Under the pieces are notes generated by a model, which saw nothing but the letters and a program-made list of their open reading frames with translations, did no database searches and was not told the origin of the DNA. This document shows positions 34,672-45,815 of a DNA stretch of 64,000 bases, piece by piece. The position numbers were made by a program, and so were the translations under genes. Each line of letters starts with the position of its first letter. Position 1 is the stretch's first letter. The DNA comes from Parascedosporium putredinis (lineage: Eukaryota; Ascomycota; Sordariomycetes; Microascales; Microascaceae): NCBI GenBank assembly GCA_949357655.1, contig CASHTG010000012.1:62001-126000 (forward strand). The letters run 5' to 3'.

Positions 34672-37470
34672 AATTGGAGGCTGAGGAAAAACAAGAAAAG
34701 AACGAGGCGCTCGCAACGGCTAGGAATGTAGCGTCGATGAGGCGGGTGGTAAAAGGAGCAACTGCGAATAAATAGAGAAAGTAAGAAAAAGGGAAAACGA
34801 AGCCGAGCTGCGCGGGAGTGGGCTAGTCTGTCTCTATTCGACTGTGGTGGGGGTTTGACGTGGGTCGAGGAAGGGAAGGAGGGGTCTTGAAATATCCCGC
34901 TTGCTGTCTGAATTCTCCTCCTGGGGAAAAAGCACACAGCACGTGGGGTAAACTTGCTGTGCCAGAGCGATGATGGCGGCAAAAGCAGAAAACGATGACG
35001 AACAAAGCAACGGCCGGGAAGGAGGTAGAATTGGGGTTGAACAACGGTCGGCCGCAAACAGGACCTGTTTTTCACGAGAGCAAAGGGTGACGCGCCTTGA
35101 GAAAGGCAAGATTCTACTACTGGGAGGGAAGGCGGCGGGAAGGGCGGGGTCGGATGGAGAATGCTGAAGTCAAGGGAATCTGGATGGAGAAAGGACAGGA
35201 GGAGGAACACACTTTACCTAGGTTTCTCGAGTTTAGGCGGAGAAGGCGGAGCTGTGATTTCTAGAAGGGAAGAATAGAAGGACTGTCTAAAACTAGCCTC
35301 AAGCGAAGGTCGAAATTTGAAATCGAAAACAGTTTGAGAAGGAGAAGAGGCAGAGGGGAGAAAGGAAGAAAAAGGGTCGCTGAAGCGAACCCCGCCGCGG
35401 GCTGGCTGGGGGAAGGAACGAATGACAGGAGACCAAAGCTGCGATGAAGGGGTGTGCGTGCGTGCGTGTGTGTGTGGGTTGTTCCTGAGCCGCTCGGGCC
35501 CTTTGGACGAGCGAGGCTCGTTCTGGTGCCGGTCTCAAGTTGGTTGAGACGTATCACGGATCGGGTTCTTGGGGGCACTGAGCAACCCAAGGTTCAGGTC
35601 ACTTTCGTACTTCGCTCTCGGCACTCGCTGATGTCCGTTTCGTTTTCGCGCGCCCGACACCACTTCCCCAGCACCGCTTGGCGAACAGCTAGCCTTCAAC
35701 GTCTTGACGGTTGTATGTGGCTAGAACTACATATGTAGGATGTAAGCTACATTGTTCTCAGGTCGCGCTCGAAGAGAGGTCCCGACGTTCGTTCACGGCC
35801 TCGGACACGGCAGCACGGAGGCGGGGTAGGCCCGTCGAGGGGGCAGGTTGCTCACGAGCTAACCAGCCCAATGGGAGATGTACCATCCCCTGAACTGAAG
35901 CTGGGGGCCTAAGCTACTCGACCTCCTGAGATGCGACAACGAATTGATGAGCAGACTGCGTAGAGTGTTCGTCCTGTCTGAGGATCAGGCGCATCTGACA
36001 AGGTGTATCCCAATATTCCATCCTACGGTCTCTGTTTCCCTGTGTGCTTTTCTTTTCCTTTTTTGTCCTGGTCTGATCTATTTGTTTCGTTTTGAGGAGG
36101 GGGCTTTGGCGCTCCTTTAATACCATCAACCTCTCTAGTGTCAACAGCGCACAATCCTGGCTAGCAAACCTACGACCAGGACGAGGAGAAGAGCTTTGGA
36201 CCTGTGGGTGGGTGTGCTATGAGCTATGTGGACCTATAAGCTAGCTCGGCGAGTAAGACTTGCGACAGGCCTAAAAGCTACCCCGTATTCCCTAGCCCTG
36301 CCGACATCGACCTGCCCCAGGCTACTGACAATGTGATCTGATAAGCAGAAGGAGAGGCACTGAAAGCCTGGAAAGACATGCCGGGGATGGGCGGGCGGCT
36401 AGGTGCCGTCGGATGGGCACTCTCTTTCCTCGGTTTTGCGTCAGCGCAGAGGCGCAGACTTCAGATGAGTAGCTCATGTATTGTGTTGTTGTTGTCACCG
36501 TTCCTCTGTTCGCTCGGTTGGACTGTGTGCCTGTCTGATCTCCGTGAAGAGTGGGGCGAAAGGGGGAGGAGGGGCACTTGGAAACAGAGATTCTAGTAAA
36601 GTAGGATCCAGGGCCTTGAAGAGCCAAGGCGACATCCGCTAGATGTCTCGTCCTCACCAGAAAACAGGATGCAATGACCAATTTCTGGTTCCCGCCTGTC
36701 CAGTTCCAATTCGCGGCCTAGTAATATTACTTTTAGTCTGGCCTTATTACTTGTACAATGGATCTATGGATGCCTCGGTAGAGCGCCGAAATATTGTTTA
36801 GAAGCTTGCTGGATTTAGCGCGGTGACTCTTGTTGGGGCCATGTAAATAGTGATGGTCTGCTTCGCAAGAACCAACCTGGTTCGGGCTGTATTTGAGGTT
36901 TCTTTTCCTTTCATAAAAGAGGGGAAAAACCGCCCTTCCCTCCCTCGGACGCCTAGAAAGAGAGGAGGACACTGGGAATAGAAAGAACTTCTCTCATCTT
37001 CTCTCCGCGCGCCTTGCGCCTTACGTTGAGGGGTAGGATAAGTTGTGCGCTAGAGGGCTGCTAAATGCACACGAGGCCTAGATGTGACTGTGATGTGTGA
37101 AGGCGGCAAAGTGGCCGCCAATAAGATTGAGTTCGATCAATCCAGGATTGATACACACACACGACAAAGGTGTTGAATGTGGTCAGGTAATGATGCTGCT
37201 TGCCCCCTATTCTCCAACAAATATTGAGAGCATATTAGCATCGGCCGATTGGACGGGTGGCGAAACCTATCACACCTCTTCGGGATCGCGTGTAATAACG
37301 CATTACCTAACGGGCGAGGAAGCCGTGAGCTATTTCATCGGGCTGGTAATGACTAGGTAGACAAGTAGGGTAGTGCAAGCACAAGCCATTGTTCAGAGGG
37401 GGAGGAAGTTGGTTCATTGTCGAAAAAGGGAGGACAAAAACTACGTCGTCCGGTTATCAAACCGTCAAGA
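34672..37470. other. Region upstream of the MAP kinase, 2.8 kb
   Basis: On the minus strand the first 700 bases are pyrimidine-rich, as expected for a fungal 5' UTR. A GT-rich stretch occurs at 35457-35478. No open frame shows family similarity, and I call no gene. Confidence 0.45.
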
Positions 37471-37553
37471 TGCCCACACCTGGGATCGAACCAGGGACCT
37501 CATCATCTCACTAGCTGTACTAGTGATGCGCTCTACCACTGAGCTATACGGGC
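37471..37553 (-). tRNA. tRNA-Thr (anticodon AGU) with an 11-nt intron
   Basis: Read on the minus strand the gene folds as a cloverleaf. Acceptor GCCCGTA pairs with TGTGGGC, with two G-T wobbles, and is followed by discriminator A. The D arm is GCTC...GAGC. The anticodon stem CATCA/TGATG is perfect, and the T arm CCTGG-TTCGATC-CCAGG carries the standard TTCGA (B box). The loop reads C-T-AGT-A, then 11 extra bases in the canonical position after base 37. The anticodon AGT (read as IGU) decodes ACU/ACC/ACA. CCA is not encoded, as expected in eukaryotes. The A box GTATAGCTCAGTGG is intact, so the gene should be transcribed by Pol III. Downstream on the minus strand no T run stands out in the first 30 bases. 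Confidence 0.93.
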
Positions 37554-39109
37554 TCAAATGATATGTTGGCTGCACGAAAGATAACCTATCAAGTAGGCAT
37601 GCATACCAGGCGAGAAACAACAATTCGACGCTGGTTCGAGAACTGGATCCTGTCACACGTTCTTTCTTGACTGTGCGTTTGATTAGCGCGCCCGGGGAAC
37701 TTGGTGGCGGTATTGGTTTGCTTGCGGCGCCTCCGCCACCAAGTGACGGGGCGCGCACGGGGAAGGGGGGAGAATCGGTATGGTATGGGTATGAGTTTCC
37801 ACAAGCATGCGCCGTGGGCTGGCTATTATTCTCCAAGCGTTTTGGCCGTGTCGCATTTCTTCCTCAATGACGAGCGTCAGCCTGGCATCGCGCACGAAAG
37901 GAGCTACCAACTAGCCGATTTTGTTCTGGAGCATACATTTAATATTGCATGTAAAACTGTATCCATGAGCCAACCATGCCCTTGAGGCGTCCCGGACTGG
38001 CCTTCGCTGCCAGTGTCATCTATGAAACTTTTGTGGTACTAGTAGGTGGGGGCCGGGGGAACAGAACCTGAAAGGGTGGTTGGACTTGGAAGATGGAAGA
38101 ACAAGGGGCTGGGCAGCCATCGCCTGGCCAGCCCTCAGATCGAGCGTATTACTTGTCGTGAACCCCTCAAGCTGCCCGCGGTCCACCGAGGTATAGCTTG
38201 AGCTTCTCCCATCGCGCCTAACCAGCTATCTGATTGGTTTCCGCCGCGGTAAGCTAAGACCCATTTTCTCGAATGTCATGGGTCACCCGTGTTTCATCCA
38301 AAATAACTCCGTTGTTTCATCCATTTTATGACCGGCTTGCAGTCACATCGCACTGCCATAGGAATGGGAGTGAAGAGAGGGGTGAAAGGGAGAATGGATA
38401 AAGGAGAACACACTATTAGTATTTTGCTCCTGGGGGTAGGTAGGTATTGGATAAGGGTTTCTTCAATGTCATTGATCAATGGCCGGCGGTTCGAAGGTGA
38501 GATTGTGACCCCTGATCTCGGACTCTCTCTCTCCCTCTCTCTCTCTCTCTCGGGTGCGGGTTGGTGTTTGAGCCACAGAGGAAGCCAGTCATGTTTGGGA
38601 CGGTGACTAGTATCGTCCATCTCGCATAGCTTCTCCCATCAAGCTACACTGAGGTTCTATTCTTCTTCTTCCTCCTCGATTATATTACGTATATATTTTT
38701 CAAGATAGATCTTTGTTAAATTTGTTAAAAGATAATGAGTTACTTGGACTCTATTCTCCCTAAACGTAACGCTGTCTGACTACTCCGGAAATTCTCATAT
38801 ACTCCTTCCAGCTTTTACTTCATGCGAGTTGACTTCATAGAAACAAAAAACCACCGCTACATTCGAGCAAGCCTCGGCACCCCGCGGTCTTGCCCATCTG
38901 ATTACGCCTCTTCCTTCAATATCGTCTCCTTGCACCGTGGCGTGTCAGTCGCCTGTCCTTGTTGTATTTAAATTGCGTCCGACTGTCCTGTATTGACAGT
39001 GAAGAACGATGCCAAGGAGTCGCGCTGAGGGAGTGATATCGTGTAATCGGGTCAACCGCTGATTGCTGCAAAATTCACCATCACCAATAGTGAAGTTTAT
39101 TTGATATTC
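37554..39109. other. Intergenic, 1.6 kb, tRNA to SEC24 3' end
   Basis: This contains a CT microsatellite at 38522-38551 and no supported coding frame. Confidence 0.5.
38522..38551. repeat. CT microsatellite, about 14 units with one interruption
   Basis: A (CT)n run is interrupted once by CC, in noncoding DNA. Confidence 0.85.
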
Positions 39110-42100
39110 TCACTGTACGACCTATTTATGGAGTCAGTAAGGGTATATAGGTGCAGGCCACGCTCGTGTGTGTGTGAGTGTGTGGGAGTAGAGCTGTGAG
39201 AAAGTTCGAAACTGCTATAAACGTACCTTTTCTCGAAGAACGCCAAGCCACTGGGCAGCACTAAGGCCCTGGTCCGCGCGGTCCTCGACTAACAAGGTCT
39301 GGGCCCAGAGTTTGAGGCTGGGCTCGCCATCTTCGCGGACGATATAAAGGTGAGGGACGATAATGCTTCCAACTCCCTTGGCTTTGTGGTCTCGGCTCTT
39401 TTGGATCACGGCGCGGATACGCTCGTTGAAGTCGTTCTCAAGCTCGGGTAACGTGCCCTTACCGACACGAAGCTGGGTCCTATCTTCTACACCAAACACG
39501 TCGGCCAGAAGCTGTGGCACAGCGTCGCGACCAACCCAGAGAAACTGGGTCTGGCCGTCGTCAATGAGGTATAATCCGTAGGAGACGATACGTTCCGAAG
39601 AAAGGTTCAGCGGTGGGGGAGCACTATCTGGCTGGTCTCAGGGTCCGGCATGCCAGCACTGTCTGGCATATCATGGAGGGAGTAGAGACGCGGGTAGATG
39701 TACTGCATCAAGAGGGGCACCGGTAGAGTGGAAAGCAGGCATAAGGCGGCCGACCGAAGATCCGAGGGGATTTGAGCCGACTTTCTAAGTCCGAGGTTCT
39801 TCATCATGCCGAGGAAGAGTAGGGGCAGTCCACGAAGGTTGGCAGGGAACTGAAGGCCGCCACCCATGCTACCACCAGCAAGCTCCTTCCTAAACGTCTG
39901 GAGAAGCTCGGTGATCTTAGACTGAAGCCCGTCCCTAGCGGGATCCAGACCGCTGCTTAGGGCCCTCTCCACCGCCTTGTGACTAAAGTATGTGGCAATA
40001 GCACATTGATCCGCAGACGCGTAGATATCGCTGAGATTCTGGGTGGTGGGGAGGGCGAGTGTCAACACGCGAATTCGCCGCTCACCGTTACAAGTGGTGT
40101 GAAGCACGGCGGCCTGGAAGCAGGCAACGTTCTTGGTAACCGTCTCATCGATTGCCACCTCAACGACGTAACACTGGTCTCGCGGGAAGGCGGGGAAGGC
40201 ACAAAGGTCCGAGCTTCTGTTAAAAAGTTGCCATAGAAGGTATTCATTCGTAGCCCTGTGGTGGCACGAACCCTCAATACAGCTTCTAGACCAATTTCGG
40301 ACGATAGGTAGTCGCTGAACTCGCTAGCAAATTTGATGGCATCCTCTGGCCGGCCGGCGTTCCAGCCAGGGTAGAACCAAGTTTGACCGCCAGTGTACCT
40401 GGGAAGGTTGCTGAGCGAGGCAACATCCTGGTAGTTGGACGAGAAAAGAAACATGTCGATGGAGACCTGGCTCTTGGAGCATTCGACCGCGAAGCTTTAT
40501 AGAAGCTATTGGCAGCCTGCAAGAGGCCACCTTCCTTGGATGTGCCCAAGAGCTTTTATCCTCACGCACTTCCAACTTGCCGACACCTAGGTTAGGCAGT
40601 GACGCGCTGAGGACAACAAGCTTTCCGCCCATGGCAGAGATAAGCTTGTGGCCTGCGCGAAGCGCCGACCCCATGCATGAGCCATTGCTTTGGTTGTTTT
40701 GGAACATCTCTGGGAGCTTGGTTAGGAAGCTTTCGATGCTCTGGCGGCTCTCGGTCAAGGGTACGAGCAGGTCGTGAGGCACGGGGAGGAAAGGCTCGTC
40801 AAGATCGCTAATGACAAGCATGCTAGTCTCAGCATTCGCGTCCTCATCCTTAGGGATAGAGAAATAGTGAAGGCTAGAGTCCACCGCGACGAAGCCAAGC
40901 CTGGTACGCCGATCGGCATTTGGTATCCGGTCAAGGCTGTCGAGGATTGTGCGGGCGCAAGTGGCGAGCAAGCCGGAGGAAACAGCCGCGTAGCTAACGT
41001 CGAAGAGGAACAAGTAGACAAGAGGCTGAGGCGGGCGAACCATGTACTCTTGAGGGGCTACAAACTCCACCACTGCGTGGTTCAGTTCAGGACGCTCCCA
41101 TCGATCCACGCTCCTCTGCGAAGCCGCGTCCCAGTCGAATGCCTGGGGCACATCATTGGTGAGGTTGCACATATTGCATCTCCACCTGTGGCCGTTGTCC
41201 AAGAAAGTTACGTATGGGTTAATGTAGGATCGACATCGCCGGCACCGAGAGATGACCTGATCCTGGACAACGGGGACGGTGTCATCGATATCGTGGAGGG
41301 AGGCATATGGCTGGATGATGAGGGCAAAAGGAAGCTTTGACTTTTTCAAGAGGTTGTTGGTAGTGGGAATCGCGTTCAAGGTCGAGCGCACGTATTTGGG
41401 GGCAATTGGCCGTAGGTGAATTGGTCGCGCTGGTCTAAAGGGGAGACAGAAGAGTTAGGATGACCTCATAAGCACCGCCAAATGCGTGAATGGGATTAAA
41501 GTGGGAGGAAGGAACCTACGTTGGGCGGGAGAATAATGGGGGAGGGGGAACTCCAATTCAGCGGGGTTGAAGGGTTGGTTGAGAAGATCAACGGGATAGA
41601 GTTGGTTCAAAGCAACGGCTTGTTGGGCATGAGGCATCGCCTGTTGAGCTCCGGGACCCATTTGCATCTGTGCCATGCCGGCAGTGATATTGCCTATCCC
41701 CGCAGCCGCTCCGGCGCCGGGGGCGGGTACACCAGGGCCCGGATAATATGCGTCCGGGGCTTGATAGCCGCCCGCTCCACTGGAAGCAGGAGCCCCGAAC
41801 TGCTGCGCATTATAGGGCTGGGCTGGATATCCTGGAGAAACTACTTGAGGATCCTGCTGCGGGTATCCTCCGTAGCCAGGAGCTTGGGGTTGAGGCATCC
41901 CATACTGAGCGGCGGCGGGTGCGGACCCAGTTCCGGCAGTGACGTTTGCGCCGGTGCCAAAATCAAAAGCCTGGGCGGCATATCCCCTCTTCTTTTTCTT
42001 GTGGTCGCCATCATGGTGGTGGGCGGCTGGCTGCGAGGCGTGGTCTTCAGGTTGCTCGGGCTGGCTGTACGGTTGTTGGGGATACTGGCCATAGCCATCG

Positions 42101-42117
42101 CCTGGTGGGGCCGACAT
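39110..42117 (-). CDS. SEC24: SEC24, COPII coat cargo-binding subunit
   Basis: SEC24 pairs with SEC23 on ER exit sites and selects cargo. Exons are 41520-42117, 39227-41429 and a 12-base last exon 39110-39121; the product is about 938 residues. The N-terminus is Pro/Gln/Tyr-rich (MSAPPGDGYGQYPQQPY) with KKKKRGYAAQAFDF. Then come VRSTLNAIPTTNNLLKKSKL, the zinc finger C-x2-C...C-x2-C (RCRRCRSYINPY, WRCNMCNL), and the trunk domain YLFLFDVSYAAVSSGLL with MFLFSSNYQDVASLSNLPRY. It ends in the helical and gelsolin-like parts with FLWVGRDAVPQLLADVFG and WLGVLREKVVQ. Four bases are missing, in runs at 40554-40557, 40496-40498, 40222-40226 and 39615-39619; restored length is exactly 939 codons. The first intron uses the acceptor ACCAG at 41430, which keeps the frame. 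Confidence 0.95.
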
Positions 42118-43698
42118 GACTTGCTTTGTTCGTGATGGGAAAGTTGTGGGACGGTTGCCGGACAGAAATTGAGGACAAGGAGAGGGTTGAAGATTGCTAA
42201 CAGAGGCCGGGCGAGAATCGTGGGGGAGGGAGGACGAGGGGCAGAGGAGGGCTGACCGCTGAGTGGAAGTTATCCTCGTCACGGCAAGTCTTTGAGTTTC
42301 GAGTCACTTCCTTCCTGATAGAGTGCCCTTAACGACTCAAGAGAGGAAGGAAAGCACGTCGTGCGCGAAGAAGGGGAAGGGCGGGGAGTCGACAGGTTGA
42401 CCGTGGTGATGGGATACCGCCAACTTGACAGGTGGTGTGAAGTTTACCTCTGCTAGAGTAGATACGTAGCCAGGTCCTGGCCCGGTGCTGACTGTCTGCA
42501 AACCCCGCCGTCGCTAAGCTAGTGGGTTTTGGAACTGGAAATTGTTGACTCTTGTGGTCAAAGTACTATTATCACTGGCCCTGCTGGTTGTGCGTGCTGT
42601 GAAGGAGCACACAGCATGAGGTTCTCGGCTAATTTCGGCTAATATTACTTCTAGACTTTGAAGTGATGATTAGATATTATGAGTTAATACCAGCATCCTT
42701 CCAGCATCCATCCAGCAACCGGTGTTCGGATTCCAGTTTCTGGCGTGTCAAGACCACTCATTGATCGCTCTAGCTCTTTAACCATCAGCGCAAGCTCTTA
42801 TTCGAGAGCCAGGGACTCAGATGCACATGCCGAGCTGTGAACCAATGCTAGCTTTAATAAGTACATTCACCTCCCTTCCCCTTTTAGCTCAAGTTGTTGT
42901 GACTTCTGAGCAAGTCGGGTATGCGAGTAGACGGGAAGCTGGTGGTCTTGTACGGTACGCCGCACCTTCCAGCGTCGAAGGAAGCCTGGCCTCCCCGATT
43001 TAAACTTGAAGTCTCGTGGCTCTGTGACGTACATTGCCGTGATCAAGCCCACGTCTCTCAAGTATCCCCTCAACCCACTGTTGGATAATAAGCAACCCCT
43101 TCCAATCCAAACTGAAAGACACGTCACTGGCTTGCAGCTTTGCCCAAGGGGACCCACCTTGCTGCCATGAGATCTGAGCTGAACCCGTCCCACCTCGGAT
43201 TGATTTGAGAGCGCTGGAATGATCCATGAATGTAGGCACTGGGCTCGATTTGTGAGAAACAGCAGTGGGCCTGCCTAATGATGGGCATCTGTGTATTTGA
43301 TGACGCCTAAGGCCTATGGGGGCCTCCCACGCCTGGGGCCCTCTCCCTGTCGCTCGCAGACGCCAACCTTTGTGGAGACTTTGAAGGGGGACAGAACATT
43401 GATGCAGCACACAGGGAAATGTGCCCTCAGTGTTGACACCAGGGCTGCATAAATTCGGTAATACGGCGGGCTGATCCTCGATCAACTCATTGCCCCTCTG
43501 TTCCACTTCTCGAAAGGTACCCCTATCTGGTCCGAGCAACCAGCGACCTGATGCTCTCTTCTTTTTAATCCTTCGCTTGATCTTGCTCCAAAAGCACCCC
43601 TCCTGGATGAAAAAAATACCAACTCGACCAGGTGAGGATTCGGTTACTTGATTCAACTTTGACTATACCATCTCCTTCTCTCGCAGAACGAAGCGACC
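42118..43698. promoter_or_regulatory. Divergent upstream region, SEC24 / small membrane protein, 1.6 kb
   Basis: This holds the 5' regions of two divergent genes. The SEC24 side is CT-rich on the minus strand to about 42260. A 218-codon minus-strand frame (43000-43656) crosses the leader of the small gene and shows no domain; I do not call it. Confidence 0.4.
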
Positions 43699-44504
43699 AT
43701 GGCAAAATCACTTATAGGGTAAGTCTTTGCAAGCTCTTTTACGTTAGCAACCCACGCTTCGCGTCAAAATCCATTAGATGGCACCACCAATCCTCGCACG
43801 CGTTGCCCGCCTTCCAACTTAGGGTGTTCCTGGAATGGATGCCTCGCCGCGCTGCCCACGCCTCACGATGCTGCCCCTTTGAGTGCCCCTAGGTACTAGC
43901 CTAAACCTTGTTCCTCAATCCCATCGGCCTGGCACGAGTTCCTTGCACACCCTTCTTTTCCTTTGCGCGCTGACCTCGGCTCTGCACGAACCGAGTCTCG
44001 CTTTCTTAGTCTTTGTTGTGTCTAGCAAATGTTGCGCTCAAACAGAGACACCGCTAACCATCAACCTTTTGTTTTTGCCATCGCAAACATGTAGCCAGCT
44101 TGTGCCTCTCGTTATCCTCTTTATCTTCCTAGGCGCACTCGGTTTCATCGGCTACCACATCTACCTTAGTGCGGCGAAGATCCAAGAGACTGCTACTGAA
44201 CGAATGGGCAAGAAAAATGTCGTGTTCACAAAAGATGGGGTGCGCGTTGGCGTGAAGGAGATAGAGAACGAACAATATGTGGATAAAACACAGAGCTGGG
44301 TTGTTAAGGCCTGGAACCTCAGCGGCCAAGCGATCGAGGACAAGAGGTGAGAAACTCCTACGCTGTACCTCGGTATGAAACGGAGCAACTGTTCTGCTCA
44401 AGCAGACCGACCATACGCGGGATACCGAAAACGAGTATGCAGCTGTATTCTAACCATCGGTTGCCTATTCTAGCAAGAGGAAGCAGAAAACGAAAGCCAC
44501 CTGA
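43699..44504 (+). CDS. Small single-pass membrane protein, 100 residues
   Basis: Exons are 43699-43718, 44095-44346 and 44474-44504, with GTAAGT/ATGTAG and GTGAGA/TTCTAG introns; the product is 100 residues with no frame break. The protein starts MAKSLIGQLVPLVILFIF, has one strong transmembrane helix (about residues 8-32, LVPLVILFIFLGALGFIGY), then a hydrophilic tail with RMGKKNVVFTKDGVRVGVKE, WVVKAWNLSG, and a basic end SKRKQKTKAT. The short N-terminus with few charges and the basic tail suggest a C-in orientation or a signal anchor; location (ER or mitochondria) cannot be decided. I know the type as an uncharacterised fungal small membrane protein but assign no function. The first intron is long (376 bases). 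Confidence 0.8.
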
Positions 44505-45815
44505 TGGGCCAGACTTGCGCCCCATATAGCCATTATCCAAGCTTATTGCGCCGAGCCGCAAAAACGATTCCCCGTGCGGATGGGCTTGACGATGCGGGCT
44601 ATACCATAGATGGCGGACCTGACTGTATCTTGCTAGATGTGCCGATCCGCTGCAACTCACGGTCCCCCTTAGCTCCCCCTCTTTCTTGAAGTTGCGACGC
44701 AGCCTGTAGTTCTTGGCCTCGCTACCTACAGTCCTTTAGTGTGCGAGCAAGCTCTACCTAGCCACACCTCGTAGAACATGATCGGATATGAGGGGTGGAG
44801 GGACGTCGAGTGATAGACGCAACGTCAAACATCACATACCAGGCCTGGGCAACTACCTGATCTTTTGTAGCACGTTCTTCACAATGAGTGTAGCCCTTTT
44901 CACCTGCTGTCGGCTTTCTTTGTACGCCGCTTCACTCTGCTTTCTTTGGGTGGAAAAGGCCAAGATTGTAGGACTTATGCCGCAGAATTACAGGCTTGAT
45001 TAGAAATATAGCAAGTGTATTTTATTCACGGCAAGGAAAAATCAAGACATGCTCTAAAGCGGATAAGATATAAGATACACTCTTGAACTAGATCCTACAA
45101 CTACACAACACTGAATTAAGTACAAGGGAAGCATAGTTTGAAGCTTCTAGCTTTAAACATAACAGAAGGGCATGTAAAGAATACCGCGACATATCGGCCC
45201 ATCTTGACACAGACCAGGGAATAGGGGGAAGAGGAAGAACAGCGCGGAGAGTGAACCTGGTATGGGAATGCCAGCCCTAGAGATCCTACGCAATCGAGAG
45301 CCAGAGCGGGATGGGCCGTGTCTTCCGATTCACGATAGGAAATGCGCCTCGCGAGCGGCGAGGTAGACACGGAGCATCCAGCGCCAGGCTGGAGCTGGGA
45401 GCGCAACACGAGGAGGAAAGCCCCCAGGGCCTGGGGCCTACAACCTTAGAAAGGAACTTCGGGGGTAAGGGCAGACACCGTGCGCTGTTTTTGTTCCCCC
45501 GTGGCCAGACAGGCGCACGCCTGAGGGCATTCGCCGTTTATCAGACGGAAAAAACACAGCCCAGCACGCTTGGCAAGTGCCAGCCTGCGGCATGTGTAAG
45601 AGGTCACGGGGTGAGCCTCAAATCTCCTTCCGTCGGCTTCAGTTGAGGGGCAACGCGGACCCCGAGCCCTAATGGGGTCGGGAGAGCATCTCGCGCGACT
45701 AGAGTGGGTTGTGTGGGGGCTCTGATGGATTTAGTGTGCCGTACCAAGTTGATCCGACCTTGCCAGCGCGACACAAGCTATCAAAGCGCCTCGACAGCTG
45801 AGATTGACTCGCTGC
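44505..45815. other. Intergenic, 1.3 kb
   Basis: This is the convergent region between the small membrane protein and the Zn2Cys6 gene. It contains short frames only. GC-rich blocks around 45340-45450 have no recognisable RNA structure that I could find by eye. Confidence 0.45.

Noticed and set aside
40774..41521. Long plus-strand frames opposite SEC24
   Set aside because: Antisense shadows of the zinc-finger and trunk coding region.
45116..45646. GC-rich block as a structured RNA gene
   Set aside because: I could not draw a consistent fold or find Pol III boxes by eye.
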